IMG/VR virus record: IMGVR_UViG_3300038558_000090
Location: 1-21,238 of that record
Strand: one strand, 5' to 3'
Origin: a virus
Length of the DNA stretch: 21,238 bases
The notes below the pieces were generated by a model. It was not told the DNA's origin. It saw nothing but the letters and a program-made list of their open reading frames with translations, and did not search any database. The stretch's first letter is position 1. Each line of letters opens with the position of its first letter. Positions 10,184 through 20,266 of this stretch are shown here, piece after piece. The translations under genes were made by a program, and so were the position numbers.

Positions 10184-11740
10184 GTGGCCACAGTTGACCT
10201 GGTAGCCGAGGCTGTCCAGAATCCGCTCTTCTTCATACCTCGCTTCATGAAGATCGAGGATAAGGAGCGGAATGAGGTGCCATTTGTGCTCAATGCGGTG
10301 CAAGAGGATATCGTCAAGCACCTCATGGCTGGGGAGCGCAGGCTCAACGTCTTGAAAGCGGGACAGCTCGGGGTAACTTCAATCGTCATGGCTTACTTCT
10401 TGTGGGATACCATCCTGACCCCGGGCACAGCCTCCGTGGTCATTGCCCACGAGGAGTTCATCACTCAGCGCCTACTGCATAAGTCCCAGCTATTCTATGA
10501 CTCCATACCTCCTCAGTTCAAGCCCGAGATGCACCACAGTTCTGCCTACGAGAAGACTTTTCCGGCTATCAATGGCACCATGTACACAGGCTCCGCTCGT
10601 GCCTACATCTTTGGTCGGGGTGAAACTCTCCACAATGTCTTGGCAGATGAGTACGCCTTCTGGCCCGACCCGGAGCGCATCATGGTTCCACTGCAGCAGC
10701 GGGTGCCTATCACCGGACTCATTATGAAGGTTAGCACCCCCAATGGCGAGGATAATGCCTTCTGCCTGGACTGGCGGGCAAGTAAGCGTGGGGAGCTCAT
10801 TGGCACCGCCATCTACAAGAATCTGGTATATCCGTGGTGGCTGTGTCCTGAGTACCGAATACCCCGCGGCAGTGTCTTTGCCCTGGAGCGGGATAAGGGT
10901 GAGCTGGACTTCACCCTTGAAGAGGAAAAGCTCATCGCCATTCACCACCTCGATGAGGACCAGATTCGCTGGCGTCGCCGCAAGATTGAGGAAATGGAGC
11001 AGCTCAGGGCCACAGGCGAGACGGCCAAGTACTTCTGGCAGGAGTATGTTGAGGATGAGGAGACTTGCTTCCTAGCCACGGGCGATATGGTCTATGATGC
11101 TGAGACCTTGAAGATGCACGCCGCCAACGCCTACAAAGCCCCTCATACTATTGAGAACTTCAAGGTCTGGTACCCACCTGAGGAAGGTGTGCAGTATGCG
11201 GTGGTCATAGACCCCAGCCAGGCCAAGATTACCAAGACGGCCATCACGGTCTGGAAGTTTGAGCAGCCTGAGACCGGCCCTGAGAAGCCTATTCACTGCG
11301 CAACCTTCGCAGGGCTCGTAGGTCCAGAGCAGACTGCAATCAAGGCCGAGCGCATTGCAAGGCTCTATAACACAGCGCTGATAGTCATTGAGGCTAACAG
11401 CCACGGCCTGGCTGTGGTGGTTTGCCTCAAGAACTATCCTAAGCTCTACTACCGCCGCGACATAGCCTCTGGCAGGGAAGGTATGCAGATTGGGTGGCTT
11501 ACCACACCTAAAACCAAGCCTTACATGATCCAGCAACTCCAGCAAACCCTCCCGTTCATGGTTACTCACGACCTTGACCTCATTGGTGAAATGCGGGGCA
11601 TGAGGTTTCAAGGTGACAAGGTGATCTCCTTGGGCGACGATGACATTCACGATACAGCGGCCATAGCCATGGCCACCCACAGGCCACATAGGGGCAAGCG
11701 AGGATATGCCGGGCAGGCTGGCTGGAATCAGGGGTGGTGA
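10184..11740 (+). CDS. terL: Terminase large subunit (TerL), packaging ATPase and nuclease
   Basis: A 518-residue TerL that pumps DNA into the procapsid and cuts it. The ATPase half has the variant Walker A KAGQLGVTS (58-66) and the Walker B stretch NVLADEYAF (151-159, Asp155-Glu156). The RNase H-like nuclease half shows three acidic sites: VVIDPSQ (Asp343), VIEANSHG (Glu403) and DDDIHDTAAIA (Asp490). The N-terminal VPFVLNAVQ matches the adenine-binding Q motif region. Length fits the family. The GTG at 10184 has only a weak AGG site, so translation may be coupled; a later ATG would cut the conserved N terminus. Confidence 0.92.
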   Translation: MATVDLVAEAVQNPLFFIPRFMKIEDKERNEVPFVLNAVQEDIVKHLMAGERRLNVLKAGQLGVTSIVMAYFLWDTILTPGTASVVIAHEEFITQRLLHKSQLFYDSIPPQFKPEMHHSSAYEKTFPAINGTMYTGSARAYIFGRGETLHNVLADEYAFWPDPERIMVPLQQRVPITGLIMKVSTPNGEDNAFCLDWRASKRGELIGTAIYKNLVYPWWLCPEYRIPRGSVFALERDKGELDFTLEEEKLIAIHHLDEDQIRWRRRKIEEMEQLRATGETAKYFWQEYVEDEETCFLATGDMVYDAETLKMHAANAYKAPHTIENFKVWYPPEEGVQYAVVIDPSQAKITKTAITVWKFEQPETGPEKPIHCATFAGLVGPEQTAIKAERIARLYNTALIVIEANSHGLAVVVCLKNYPKLYYRRDIASGREGMQIGWLTTPKTKPYMIQQLQQTLPFMVTHDLDLIGEMRGMRFQGDKVISLGDDDIHDTAAIAMATHRPHRGKRGYAGQAGWNQGW

Positions 11741-11741
11741 T

Positions 11742-13403
11742 ATGCCATACACGGCGGCTTCTAAGGTCAGGGGCGACTGCGCGGACTTGAGAAAGTACTG
11801 GGACACCAGGGGTGCCAAGTTCCCCGACTGGTACAAGATCCTCATGCTCGAGGATAAGCTCAAGCAGGTTGGTATGGAGAGCTTCACCAGCAATGATCCC
11901 AGGACCTTCTACAACCTTGCCCTCCACCTGCTAACTCCTAAGGTCATCCCACACCATGTCAGAGGTGCTGTGGGCCGGGCCGTAGAAGCGGGCTTGGCCT
12001 CCATTAACAACTTTTTGGCCGAGCAGTGGGAGCGGTTGGACATTATCAGCAGGCGCCGAGGTCACCAGCGCTGGCTCAGGAGGCTTGTATCGCTGATGCT
12101 GGCCACTGGCTGGTACTCAGTTCTGGCATATGCCACTGAGGATGAGCTGGTGGCAGAAGCCTGGAACCCTGCCGAGGTCTTTCCCGACCTTGGCGACGAG
12201 GAACTAATAGCCTGTGCTCACATCTACAGTATCACCACGAAAGCAGCGGCTCGCAAGGCTGCACTCAGGAACTGGTCATTCAAGCCTAGGCTCCTCACTG
12301 GCAACACCACTGTTTATGATCTCTGGTACGTTGAGGGTGGTGCCGTAAGGAATGTGGTGGTTTTCAACAGCGAGATAGTGAGACCTGACGATGCTACTCC
12401 ATTCCCCACCATTCCCATCCTGGTGTCGCCGGTAGGTGGGCTTCCTGACCAGGGCACCATCATAGAAGGTGATGACACCTGGAAGGCGCACATTGGTGAA
12501 GCCATCATCGCGGTCAATGAGGGCGTCTACAATAACTACAACCGGCAGATGACCTTCCTCCAGCAACTCTTGAGGGACACGGCGCAACCTCGCTGGTTTG
12601 AGCGCAGCCGGGAGGGCAACATACTGGATGAAGAGAGCATCTTCAAGCGTGGTGCCATCTTCAAGGGCGCTCCCGAGGACTCAGTCGAGTTGCTGCCAGT
12701 TCCGGCTGTGCCAGTGGACATCAGGACCACTATGTTCGACCTGCAGGGCATGATGCAGCGGGGCTCCCTCCCATATGCCCTCTATGGCAATGTCCAGCAG
12801 GAGATGGCTAGCTACCTTATGAGCCAGATAGCGAGCGCAGCCACCCAAATCCTGGGTGACTACCGGGATGCGGCTCAGGCCGTGCTTGCCGGAGTGGACA
12901 AGCTCTGGCTCACTCACATGCGGGATAACAGGTATGCACCATATGGCTTCGCCCTACCAGATGTGCTGCCCGCTGCTCCAAGAGAGATTGAGGTTGAGGT
13001 CGGAGTTGAGGTTAGCATCCCTGGTGACCTTATCCAGCGGGTGAGTACAGCCAGGATGCTCAATCCTCAGTTCCAGCTCAGTCCTCAGACCATCATGGAC
13101 CTGCTGTTCCCCGAGGTGCAGGACCCAATGACCGAGGAGGCGAGGGTTAATGCCAGTCGCGCTCTTCAGCATCCTACGGCAATAGCCATCTCCACGATTC
13201 AGGCTTGGCGCTCAGAGGCGCAGCGGCTGAGGGATGCCAAGGATACTGCATCGGCAGACCTCTTTGAGAAGGCAGCGGCGAAGCTTGAGGCCATGCTCGG
13301 GGCTGAGGCGCAGCAAGCGCGCCTGCCACAGCGTCCAGAGGGAGCTGGACCTCCAGCCGGAGAGATTATTCCACGCGAAGTTCAGGGTTACGGAGCACAA
13401 TAA
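11742..13403 (+). CDS. Portal protein
   Basis: A 553-residue protein directly after TerL, at the usual place for the portal, the dodecameric ring through which DNA enters and leaves. Features typical of portals include YDLWYVEGG, FNSEIV, FPTIPILVSPVGGLPDQG, then IGEAIIAVNEGVYNNYNRQM, a mixed region, and QRGSLPYALYGNVQQEMASY, then a long helical stem and a Gln/Ala/Pro-rich tail. The ATG at 11742 is taken, with GGGGTGG 4 nt upstream and the TerL stop just before. Identification rests on position, size and these patterns. Confidence 0.85.
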   Translation: MPYTAASKVRGDCADLRKYWDTRGAKFPDWYKILMLEDKLKQVGMESFTSNDPRTFYNLALHLLTPKVIPHHVRGAVGRAVEAGLASINNFLAEQWERLDIISRRRGHQRWLRRLVSLMLATGWYSVLAYATEDELVAEAWNPAEVFPDLGDEELIACAHIYSITTKAAARKAALRNWSFKPRLLTGNTTVYDLWYVEGGAVRNVVVFNSEIVRPDDATPFPTIPILVSPVGGLPDQGTIIEGDDTWKAHIGEAIIAVNEGVYNNYNRQMTFLQQLLRDTAQPRWFERSREGNILDEESIFKRGAIFKGAPEDSVELLPVPAVPVDIRTTMFDLQGMMQRGSLPYALYGNVQQEMASYLMSQIASAATQILGDYRDAAQAVLAGVDKLWLTHMRDNRYAPYGFALPDVLPAAPREIEVEVGVEVSIPGDLIQRVSTARMLNPQFQLSPQTIMDLLFPEVQDPMTEEARVNASRALQHPTAIAISTIQAWRSEAQRLRDAKDTASADLFEKAAAKLEAMLGAEAQQARLPQRPEGAGPPAGEIIPREVQGYGAQ

Positions 13404-16400
13404 TGACTCAAGAGTCGGTCCAGGGTGGACCTGAGTACTGGAAGCAGCGGGCTTACGACATAGGCCAGCAGCATGGCCTTGACCCGTACAAGTTCACTCG
13501 GCTCATCAACTGGGAGTCTGGGTTCAATCCACTCGCTGGTGGTCCTGAGCGGGCTTATGGCATTGCTCAGTTCATGCCTAGTTGGGTCTCTGGGGGGACT
13601 GACTGGCGAACTGACCCTGAGGCCAGCCTCCAGCGTGCTGCGCAATATCTGGTCGACCTTCAGAAGAGTCTCGGTGATGAGAAGAAGGCATACGCCGCCT
13701 ACTTCTATGGTGAGCAGGGACTCTACGACTATGTGCTGGGGCCGGCTGGCAGCAGCGCAGACTGGGAAGCCTTCATGGACCCGGCCTACCGAAATGAGCT
13801 GGAGTATGTCTGGGCTGGCGCAGCGCTAGAGCATGCCCTCACCCCTGTCGCCGCAGCATACCCTCCGTTCGCCCAAGTCCTGGCACCACTATTCCCGGCT
13901 CTCAAAGCCCGCCAGCGTGTAGGCTTCGAGGAGGTTCCTGAGTACTTTGCCGGCTACCGGCAGATGCTCCGAGATTCTCTGAATGCTGTGGAGCTCACAC
14001 AGAATCACCTTGAGGGCAGCTCGATTCCACTCACCCAGACATCTACTGGGTACATTACTCCCCCAACCAAGGAGGAAATCTACGATTGGTATGCCAAGCA
14101 CGGTTACACCCAGGAGCAGGTTGACACCGCCTCGGCTCTCGTCGGCCTGTCCGAGAAGGTGTTACAACAGCGGCTTGAGGGTATGCCATGGATGAAGTAT
14201 ACCGACTTAAGCCGAATGCCGTCTTGGTCCGATGTGGCGCGCATGGTCAGGGAGAGCAAACTTCCCGCTGTGAATACAGCAGCGGCGGAGCATGTAGCAG
14301 CATTGGATGAGTACCAACATGCCTCCACCCGCGCTTACATCATTACCTGGCTGCCTTACGCCATGTCCAGCGGTGAGGTCAAGACCGTTGAGGATATTGA
14401 CAAGTTCTTTCAGGAGGCTGGGCCTCAGATGACTTCTGCCGACCAGACTTTGGCTCGGCCTCAGGTTAGTCTCAGCCAGGAGGACCGAGAGTTCTTCTCA
14501 GACCTGATCACCAGACTCAGTCCCTCCATTCCTCCGAAGCCCACCGCCACTGTTCAGGAGGTGACTCAGGCCCTAACCCAGACCTACCGCCCACACCCTG
14601 TGGTACTATCCTCAGTCACCACTGACGAGTTGATCAAGTACTACACCAGCCTCGGAGGTCCGATGCAGCCTCCAGCCGGGCTCACCTCCGACCAACTTCG
14701 TGGTGTACTGAGCGACATGGGACTAACCGATGAACAGTACCAGAAGATGGTCAATGATACTGGTGAGGCCGCCAGGAGGCTAGGCCAAGACTGGTATAGT
14801 CAATACCTCACCATCCAGACATACCGCGCTGGCATCACTGTGCCAGAGATCCCCAAGCTCTCCGCATGGCAGAAGGTCAAGATGGCCATCACTCAGCCCG
14901 CTCTCGCTGCGGGTGAGGCGATGGATGCCTTCCGCAGGAAGTTTGAGCAGCCGCTGGCAGCTGGCGAGATCCTGGCGGTCAATAGGATTATAGGCAAGGT
15001 CGGCCTTCCTCCCATCAGAGGCACTGCCTCGCTTGAGGCGCAGTACAAGGCATCCCTCGCTGAGGGCATGGGTGGATGGAGTGCCTTTGGTGCAGCCTTT
15101 CAGGAGTGGAATGCGCCTGGGGCCGTTAAGTTCCTAGCAGAGACCGTGGGTGACCCCATTAACTATGTCGGCCTGGGGATTGCCACCAAGGGCGCCAGAG
15201 CCTTCAGCAGCTTACCCATCATCGAATCCACTCCGTTCCTCAGGTCGGTTGGCCCGGTTGTGGCGGCTACTGAGTCTGGCTGGAACTCAGCCTGGGACCG
15301 GCTCTTGTTCTGGCCCCTGAGGCTGACCTATAAGGCCATACCCAAGACAGCGGAGCAACTGGCAGCCGAGCTCATAGTTGACGAGGAGCGAGGTGTCATA
15401 CCACTTCTGAACCGGACTGTGGCCGCCTACTTCCGTAGGCCCAATGGGCTCCAGGATGCCGCTGAGACCGACCTCCCGGAGGTTGTCGCCGCTGCACTGC
15501 GAGAGAGCGTGACGAGTCCAGGCGCTCCATCCGGCAAGCTGGGGGAACTTGGTACAGCACTCCTCCGCACCACCACAAGGCCGATAACTGAGGATGAATT
15601 GGGCCAGTGGGCTGTGAGGCTTGGAGCAAAGGCTGAGGTCACCAAGCAAACCGTGGTGGATGTCAACTACATCTATGAGAAGCTCCAGTACTCAGGAATC
15701 CACGGCCTGCTCAAGACCCAGGAAGCAGCCCCTCTGCTGCTGCAAAAGTTGGGGGTGGAGGCTTCTGACAACACCCTCAGGTTGGCATCTGAGCTTCTTG
15801 GTGCCAGGATCAGACGGGATGTGGGTGCAGTACTCAACATCTTCAACAGACCCATGGCAGAGTCCTTGCCAATGCTATCCAACATAGTCAGGGCCACCTT
15901 CCAGAGCAACCTTAAGCTCGGAGTTATGAAGTTCGCCAACCAGTCTGGCATGGCCATGACCCTTGCCAGGCACTCCAGTGATATTCTCAACCTCAAGGGC
16001 ATGACCATGCTGGACAACTACGTGGTCAAGCCAGTTGCCCAGATGTACCTATGGATGCTCTCCTACAACCCTATGAACATAGCCGAGGAGTGGTTCAGGG
16101 CGTGGCGCGGCGGCGTTGCGGTCCCGCTGAAGCCTGGTGCCTACGTCGTGGATGAGTTTATGCACTACTTAGGCTACCTGAAGGTGCCTAGCGACCTTGC
16201 CCTCGGCGGTCCCAGGCTTGAGATAGCTATAGTCCCAGAACCCGGCCACACTCTGGTCCCAATGGAGCCTAGGAAGTTCCCGGTTCCAATTCCAGGTGTC
16301 ACCCGAGAGCTGCCTATAGGCAGAATCCCGGCCGTTGGCAAGTACATTCCGAAGCAGTGGTACAGCTTCCAGAACATGAATGTAGGTGGAGCCCAGATCA

Positions 16401-19400
16401 GTCAGCGGATGCGGGCTGTCTACGTGCTCACAAAGTACCCAGACCAGCTTCAACTCGTGGATAGGGCTGGCTTCGAGAATATAGTGAGGGCCCAGGCTGC
16501 TCTCAAGAAGCTTGGTATCACCTCACTGAGCCACAGCGATATAGCTGAGCTCCAGCGAGGTATGCTCTTGAACTCCATTCATGGTCCTGATGCCGTCAGA
16601 GCTATGGCTCAGAGGGCAGACCAAATCGCGGCCCGCAAGTACACCGCAGATGTGGCCCAGGCAGTGGGTGAGCACCTTGCTATCCCTGAGCCGAACCGTA
16701 ACTACATCATTGACCAGGCCCGCAGGGGGTTGCTCCCCGGCAAGGTTGATGAAGTTATGGAGGCCAGCTGGGGCGGGGTTCAGGATGAGTACATCACCAG
16801 ACTCCGGGCCAGGGCCGTGAACCTCAAGAACTGGGCTGATGAGGTCATGGGCACTCCAATCACTACCGATGATGAGCTCTGGCGCGCCGTCAGGATGGCC
16901 AATGACATGACTGATGCAGTAGAGCGCCAGATCAGTGAGTTCCGTAGCACCGTCACCCAGCGTGGACATCAGCTCACTGTTGCCGAGCGTGATAAGCTGC
17001 ATGAGGCAGCCCACGGGGACCTGCTCGACTTCATGGGTGCGATTGAGGATGACCTTGGCCGAGTCCAGTCACAACTCAGGGACCTGGTCAAGGCCGGTGA
17101 TCTTGAGGAGAAGCTCGGCCCAGTGCTCGACAACATGATCGAGCGGAGGCAGCTCCTGATTGAGACCAGGACTGAGCAGCACTCAATCCTGGAGCAGGCC
17201 CGTCAGCTCGCCGGACCAGGCAAGCGCCCCGACTGGGATGCCGTGTACCGGGACTGGGAGGACTTGTGGCAGTCCACTTGGAATAACCTTGATCGCCTCA
17301 TGACCGAGGCCCAGTCCAGGTCCATGATCCTTTCCAAGCCTATCGGCACCATAGATAAAGTCACGGGCGACCTTGCTCCCATCAATGTGGCGAGGCTCTT
17401 TGGCACTACCGGGGATGACCTCAGCCGTAACCTCTACACTGAGACACTCACCGCAATGATGACGAAGCGCCGCTTCACCAGCTATATTAAGATGCAGGCA
17501 GAGGTCCTGGCGAACCTCACCGGAGAGTCTGCAGCGAGTATGGGCTACACCGATGAGAGTATTGGTCGAGTCTATGACCAGCTGCTGGCCAAGATTCGGG
17601 TTGATGCCACCGACGGACCTCTATCTCCGCTGAAGCAGGAACTTGAGGGCCTCAGGCAGAAGCTCCACGGTATCACTGCCACTAAGGGCGTCAAGCCGGA
17701 AGATGTGGAGAAGCTCAACCGCGCCCTGGAGGACACGGCAAGTAAGCTCCAGGGTTCTGGCCTGTTCACCAACACCGGGGAGGCAACTCCAGCCTGGGCA
17801 GCATCTCGTGAGAAAGCCATGGACCAAACCCGCATGGCCTACGAGATGGACTTCACTGACTACACCCACATGAACATGTTTGATGCCTTCATGCGCCGTA
17901 TCTTCCCCTTCTGGACCTATGAGTCTCAGCGGTGGCCGTACCTGGCCCGTGCCTTCATCCAGACCCCCGGCATCTTCACCTCCTGGGGCCGCTATATAGA
18001 CTATAGTGACACCGGCTACATGCACATTCCAGGCACTGACCTCCAGATGGACCCATTCCGAGGCACAGTCCTCATGGGTGGCCTACGGAGATTCTACCTC
18101 CGCGACTATCCTGAGTACTATGACCAGTTCAGGGGCTTCAGTGAGGTCATGGACTATATCAGCCGCGCTGGCTTCTACCCAGGCATTCAGGTGACCCTGC
18201 CCCAGGCGGCGTTTGGGGCCAAGAGCCCAGCCTTAGGTCCTCAGTTCGGTGAAATCCTGCCAGCATGGCTTAAGACCGGCATCAGCGGGCTGGTGGGCGC
18301 CAATGTCCCCTACGCTCGTGAGCTCCAGGAGACCTTCTTCCCTGACAGGTTCCGCAACTATCAGATTCTGCTCACTGTCAACAAGATAGCTGAGCAGCGC
18401 CACATTCCACTCGATCAGGTTGATGGCACCCGCATATGGGAGAAAATGGTCGAGGGCATAGAGCTCACCCCTCAAGAGCAGTCAATCTGGAATGAGGCTA
18501 CCTCTCATGTTGGCCGCATGAGCGTACTCTTTGAGCAGACCGGCTTATTCCGAATGAGACCCGAGGAGCTGGTCAGGGCCAGGGACTACGCCTCCAAAGT
18601 CTATGAGGCACTCACCGGCGTACCCAAGGAACTTCAGGATGTGGTCAGTCAGCGCAACCCAGTCACTGGCGAACGCTTCTCCGACCTTTTCCCCCTCGAC
18701 CCGCTCGATCAGGAGTACATCAACAGCATTGAGTCTATCAAGCGGTGGACCAGAACCGTAACTCCACTCCTGCCATCAGAGTACCAGCGTACTGTGGTTC
18801 GCATCGGTGAATACTGGGATTCCGTGGAGCACTTGACGACTGCAGCCCGGACCGACGACTTCAAGGATGATAAGGGCAATGTTGAGGCTTACTCCCTGCA
18901 GCACTTGAGCGAGATGTTCATCAGGGGCGAAATAACGGCTGACCAGTACCTCCAGATGCAAGGTGACACTCAGGCTCGGCTCTCAGCTGGCATTGATGCC
19001 CTCCACCAATCCGATTACTTCAAGGACGTGCCCATAACCCTGGATGAGCGGGTTGCCTTCGCTCAGGAGCATAATCTTCCTCAGCCTACCTTCAGCCCTG
19101 GCGAGGAGCTGGTGGCTCAGTACTATGAGCTTAAGCCTCAACTCCGCCGCGACCCGGAGACGGGCCAACTCACCTATGACTTCGACACCTACTTCGCTCA
19201 AACCGATGCTCTCATCGAGTCCCTACCTGATGCCGTCAAGCAGCGATTCCTTGCCTACATCCACCGTAACTGGACCGACACCCAGAAGCTCTACTGGACC
19301 ATCAGCCGTGAGTACCTCAGGCCATACCGTAACCTTCGTGAGGCTGTCATCCAACAGTTCACTCCTGACGAGCAGGAAATCCTGCGTAGGTACTCCTCCA

Positions 19401-19630
19401 CTGAGGGGGCGGAGCAGGCAGCCCTCGAAGAAATAACCATGGCCGATGGCAACAAGCTTATCGCAACCTTCACCAAGGACCTTCGCACAGCGCGCCTTCA
19501 CATGCGGAGGATGGACCCAACTCTGGAGGCATGGCTCTACTTTTGGGGTAAAGTCACTGAGTTCAATACTGCTGACTCTGAGGCCATCTATGCCGACCTC
19601 ATGCAGCAGTACCGGCCTGAAGCGCAATAG
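13403..19630 (+). CDS. Giant 2075-residue virion-type protein with lytic transglycosylase domain
   Basis: Residues 15-110 form a soluble lytic transglycosylase domain: HGLDPYKFTRLINWESGFNP holds the catalytic Glu38, followed by YGIAQFMP (52-59) and an Ala/Tyr-rich helix (AYAAYFYG). It would cut peptidoglycan. The remaining 1950 residues are long and helical, with weakly hydrophobic segments (VKPVAQMYLWMLSYNPMNI, about 875-893), coiled-coil-prone helices (about 1169-1290) and FPFWTYESQRWPYLARAF (about 1500), which recalls the large polyvalent-protein-associated domains of phage proteins (possibly LPD38; unverified). Its place between portal and scaffold suggests an internal, ejected head protein like T7 gp16. 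The ATG overlaps the portal stop (TAATG) and has GGAG 8 nt upstream. Confidence 0.8.
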   Translation: MTQESVQGGPEYWKQRAYDIGQQHGLDPYKFTRLINWESGFNPLAGGPERAYGIAQFMPSWVSGGTDWRTDPEASLQRAAQYLVDLQKSLGDEKKAYAAYFYGEQGLYDYVLGPAGSSADWEAFMDPAYRNELEYVWAGAALEHALTPVAAAYPPFAQVLAPLFPALKARQRVGFEEVPEYFAGYRQMLRDSLNAVELTQNHLEGSSIPLTQTSTGYITPPTKEEIYDWYAKHGYTQEQVDTASALVGLSEKVLQQRLEGMPWMKYTDLSRMPSWSDVARMVRESKLPAVNTAAAEHVAALDEYQHASTRAYIITWLPYAMSSGEVKTVEDIDKFFQEAGPQMTSADQTLARPQVSLSQEDREFFSDLITRLSPSIPPKPTATVQEVTQALTQTYRPHPVVLSSVTTDELIKYYTSLGGPMQPPAGLTSDQLRGVLSDMGLTDEQYQKMVNDTGEAARRLGQDWYSQYLTIQTYRAGITVPEIPKLSAWQKVKMAITQPALAAGEAMDAFRRKFEQPLAAGEILAVNRIIGKVGLPPIRGTASLEAQYKASLAEGMGGWSAFGAAFQEWNAPGAVKFLAETVGDPINYVGLGIATKGARAFSSLPIIESTPFLRSVGPVVAATESGWNSAWDRLLFWPLRLTYKAIPKTAEQLAAELIVDEERGVIPLLNRTVAAYFRRPNGLQDAAETDLPEVVAAALRESVTSPGAPSGKLGELGTALLRTTTRPITEDELGQWAVRLGAKAEVTKQTVVDVNYIYEKLQYSGIHGLLKTQEAAPLLLQKLGVEASDNTLRLASELLGARIRRDVGAVLNIFNRPMAESLPMLSNIVRATFQSNLKLGVMKFANQSGMAMTLARHSSDILNLKGMTMLDNYVVKPVAQMYLWMLSYNPMNIAEEWFRAWRGGVAVPLKPGAYVVDEFMHYLGYLKVPSDLALGGPRLEIAIVPEPGHTLVPMEPRKFPVPIPGVTRELPIGRIPAVGKYIPKQWYSFQNMNVGGAQISQRMRAVYVLTKYPDQLQLVDRAGFENIVRAQAALKKLGITSLSHSDIAELQRGMLLNSIHGPDAVRAMAQRADQIAARKYTADVAQAVGEHLAIPEPNRNYIIDQARRGLLPGKVDEVMEASWGGVQDEYITRLRARAVNLKNWADEVMGTPITTDDELWRAVRMANDMTDAVERQISEFRSTVTQRGHQLTVAERDKLHEAAHGDLLDFMGAIEDDLGRVQSQLRDLVKAGDLEEKLGPVLDNMIERRQLLIETRTEQHSILEQARQLAGPGKRPDWDAVYRDWEDLWQSTWNNLDRLMTEAQSRSMILSKPIGTIDKVTGDLAPINVARLFGTTGDDLSRNLYTETLTAMMTKRRFTSYIKMQAEVLANLTGESAASMGYTDESIGRVYDQLLAKIRVDATDGPLSPLKQELEGLRQKLHGITATKGVKPEDVEKLNRALEDTASKLQGSGLFTNTGEATPAWAASREKAMDQTRMAYEMDFTDYTHMNMFDAFMRRIFPFWTYESQRWPYLARAFIQTPGIFTSWGRYIDYSDTGYMHIPGTDLQMDPFRGTVLMGGLRRFYLRDYPEYYDQFRGFSEVMDYISRAGFYPGIQVTLPQAAFGAKSPALGPQFGEILPAWLKTGISGLVGANVPYARELQETFFPDRFRNYQILLTVNKIAEQRHIPLDQVDGTRIWEKMVEGIELTPQEQSIWNEATSHVGRMSVLFEQTGLFRMRPEELVRARDYASKVYEALTGVPKELQDVVSQRNPVTGERFSDLFPLDPLDQEYINSIESIKRWTRTVTPLLPSEYQRTVVRIGEYWDSVEHLTTAARTDDFKDDKGNVEAYSLQHLSEMFIRGEITADQYLQMQGDTQARLSAGIDALHQSDYFKDVPITLDERVAFAQEHNLPQPTFSPGEELVAQYYELKPQLRRDPETGQLTYDFDTYFAQTDALIESLPDAVKQRFLAYIHRNWTDTQKLYWTISREYLRPYRNLREAVIQQFTPDEQEILRRYSSTEGAEQAALEEITMADGNKLIATFTKDLRTARLHMRRMDPTLEAWLYFWGKVTEFNTADSEAIYADLMQQYRPEAQ

Positions 19631-19638
19631 TTCATATC

Positions 19639-19659
19639 GGAGGTATCAGTATGCGATGA
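19639..19659 (+). other. Ribosome site followed by a two-codon ORF
   Basis: GGAGG (19639-19643) stands 7 nt before an ATG whose frame is ATG CGA TGA (Met-Arg-stop). The ribosome site is strong, yet the frame codes for nothing. It may be a relic from before the internal promoter (19661-19689) became placed here, or a minimal stalling frame. Confidence 0.35.
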
Positions 19660-19660
19660 G

Positions 19661-19689
19661 TTGACAACCGATTAGCTCTGTGTTACTAT
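19661..19689 (+). promoter_or_regulatory. Internal promoter before scaffold and capsid genes
   Basis: A perfect TTGACA (19661-19666) and TACTAT (19684-19689, four of six) are 17 bp apart, in a gap between the giant gene and the scaffold-like gene. A weak TTAGC-type dyad (19672-19686) overlaps the spacer and -10 box. Extra transcription of the most abundant virion proteins from here is a reasonable inference. Confidence 0.6.
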
Positions 19690-19708
19690 TTAACCGGAGG
19701 CAAAGAGA

Positions 19709-20254
19709 ATGAGCGACGAGGAAGTTCAAGCGGCCCTCAAGGTTCTTTCGGAGGCAGGACGCAAGTTCGTGCCCGAGTCAGACCTGATCGCTGCGAAGAA
19801 AGGGCTCGAAGGGCAGATTTCTGACATCCAGACTCAGCTGGCCACTGCCAGAACTGACCTGGATGCGAAGCACCAGGCTCTGCTCGGAGAGACGGCCGCC
19901 AGAGAGAAGGCGGAGGCATCAGTCGCCGAATCCTCCAGGCTTGGGGAAAAGGTCAAGGAGCTGGAGCAGAAGCTTAGGGAGGCGACCACGGGTCGTGACC
20001 AACTGCTACAGCAGATGGTCGGTCTCAAGAGGCTGCAGGTAGCCGAGATGTCCAAGGCTATTGGCACCGAGATACCTGCTGCCGAACTTGAGAAGAAGAC
20101 AGAGCAGCAACTTGACAGCCTCATCGAGGCCCTCAAGCTCGTGAAGCCGGGGGCCAAGCCTGGATTTGATGGGGGCGCCGGAGGTGGAGGCGGGGAAGGC
20201 ATCACTGGCGGTCGTGCTCTCATCAAGGCTGGCCTCAAGGACCACAACAGATAA
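19709..20254 (+). CDS. Scaffold-like coiled-coil protein
   Basis: A 181-residue protein. Residues about 25-110 are a long charged helix (DIQTQLATARTDLDAKHQAL, then KVKELEQKLREATTGRDQLL) typical of coiled coils. A second helix (ELEKKTEQQLDSLIEALKLV) and a Gly-rich hinge (GGAGGGGGEGITGGR) precede a short basic end (KAGLKDHNR). Scaffold proteins that shape the procapsid usually have this build, and it lies just before the capsid gene. CGGAGG lies 8 nt upstream of the ATG. No protease domain is seen. Identity rests on coiled-coil content and position. Confidence 0.75.
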   Translation: MSDEEVQAALKVLSEAGRKFVPESDLIAAKKGLEGQISDIQTQLATARTDLDAKHQALLGETAAREKAEASVAESSRLGEKVKELEQKLREATTGRDQLLQQMVGLKRLQVAEMSKAIGTEIPAAELEKKTEQQLDSLIEALKLVKPGAKPGFDGGAGGGGGEGITGGRALIKAGLKDHNR

Positions 20255-20266
20255 GGAGGTTGAGCC

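Noticed and set aside
11072-11893. 273-codon open frame on the - strand
   Set aside because: It lies fully opposite terL and the portal, both with strong protein signatures. It has no ribosome site and reads as low-complexity sequence, so it is a shadow frame.
16523-17014. 163-codon open frame on the - strand inside the giant gene
   Set aside because: The + strand frame is continuous over 2075 codons with a domain-like structure; the - strand frame has no ribosome site or motif.
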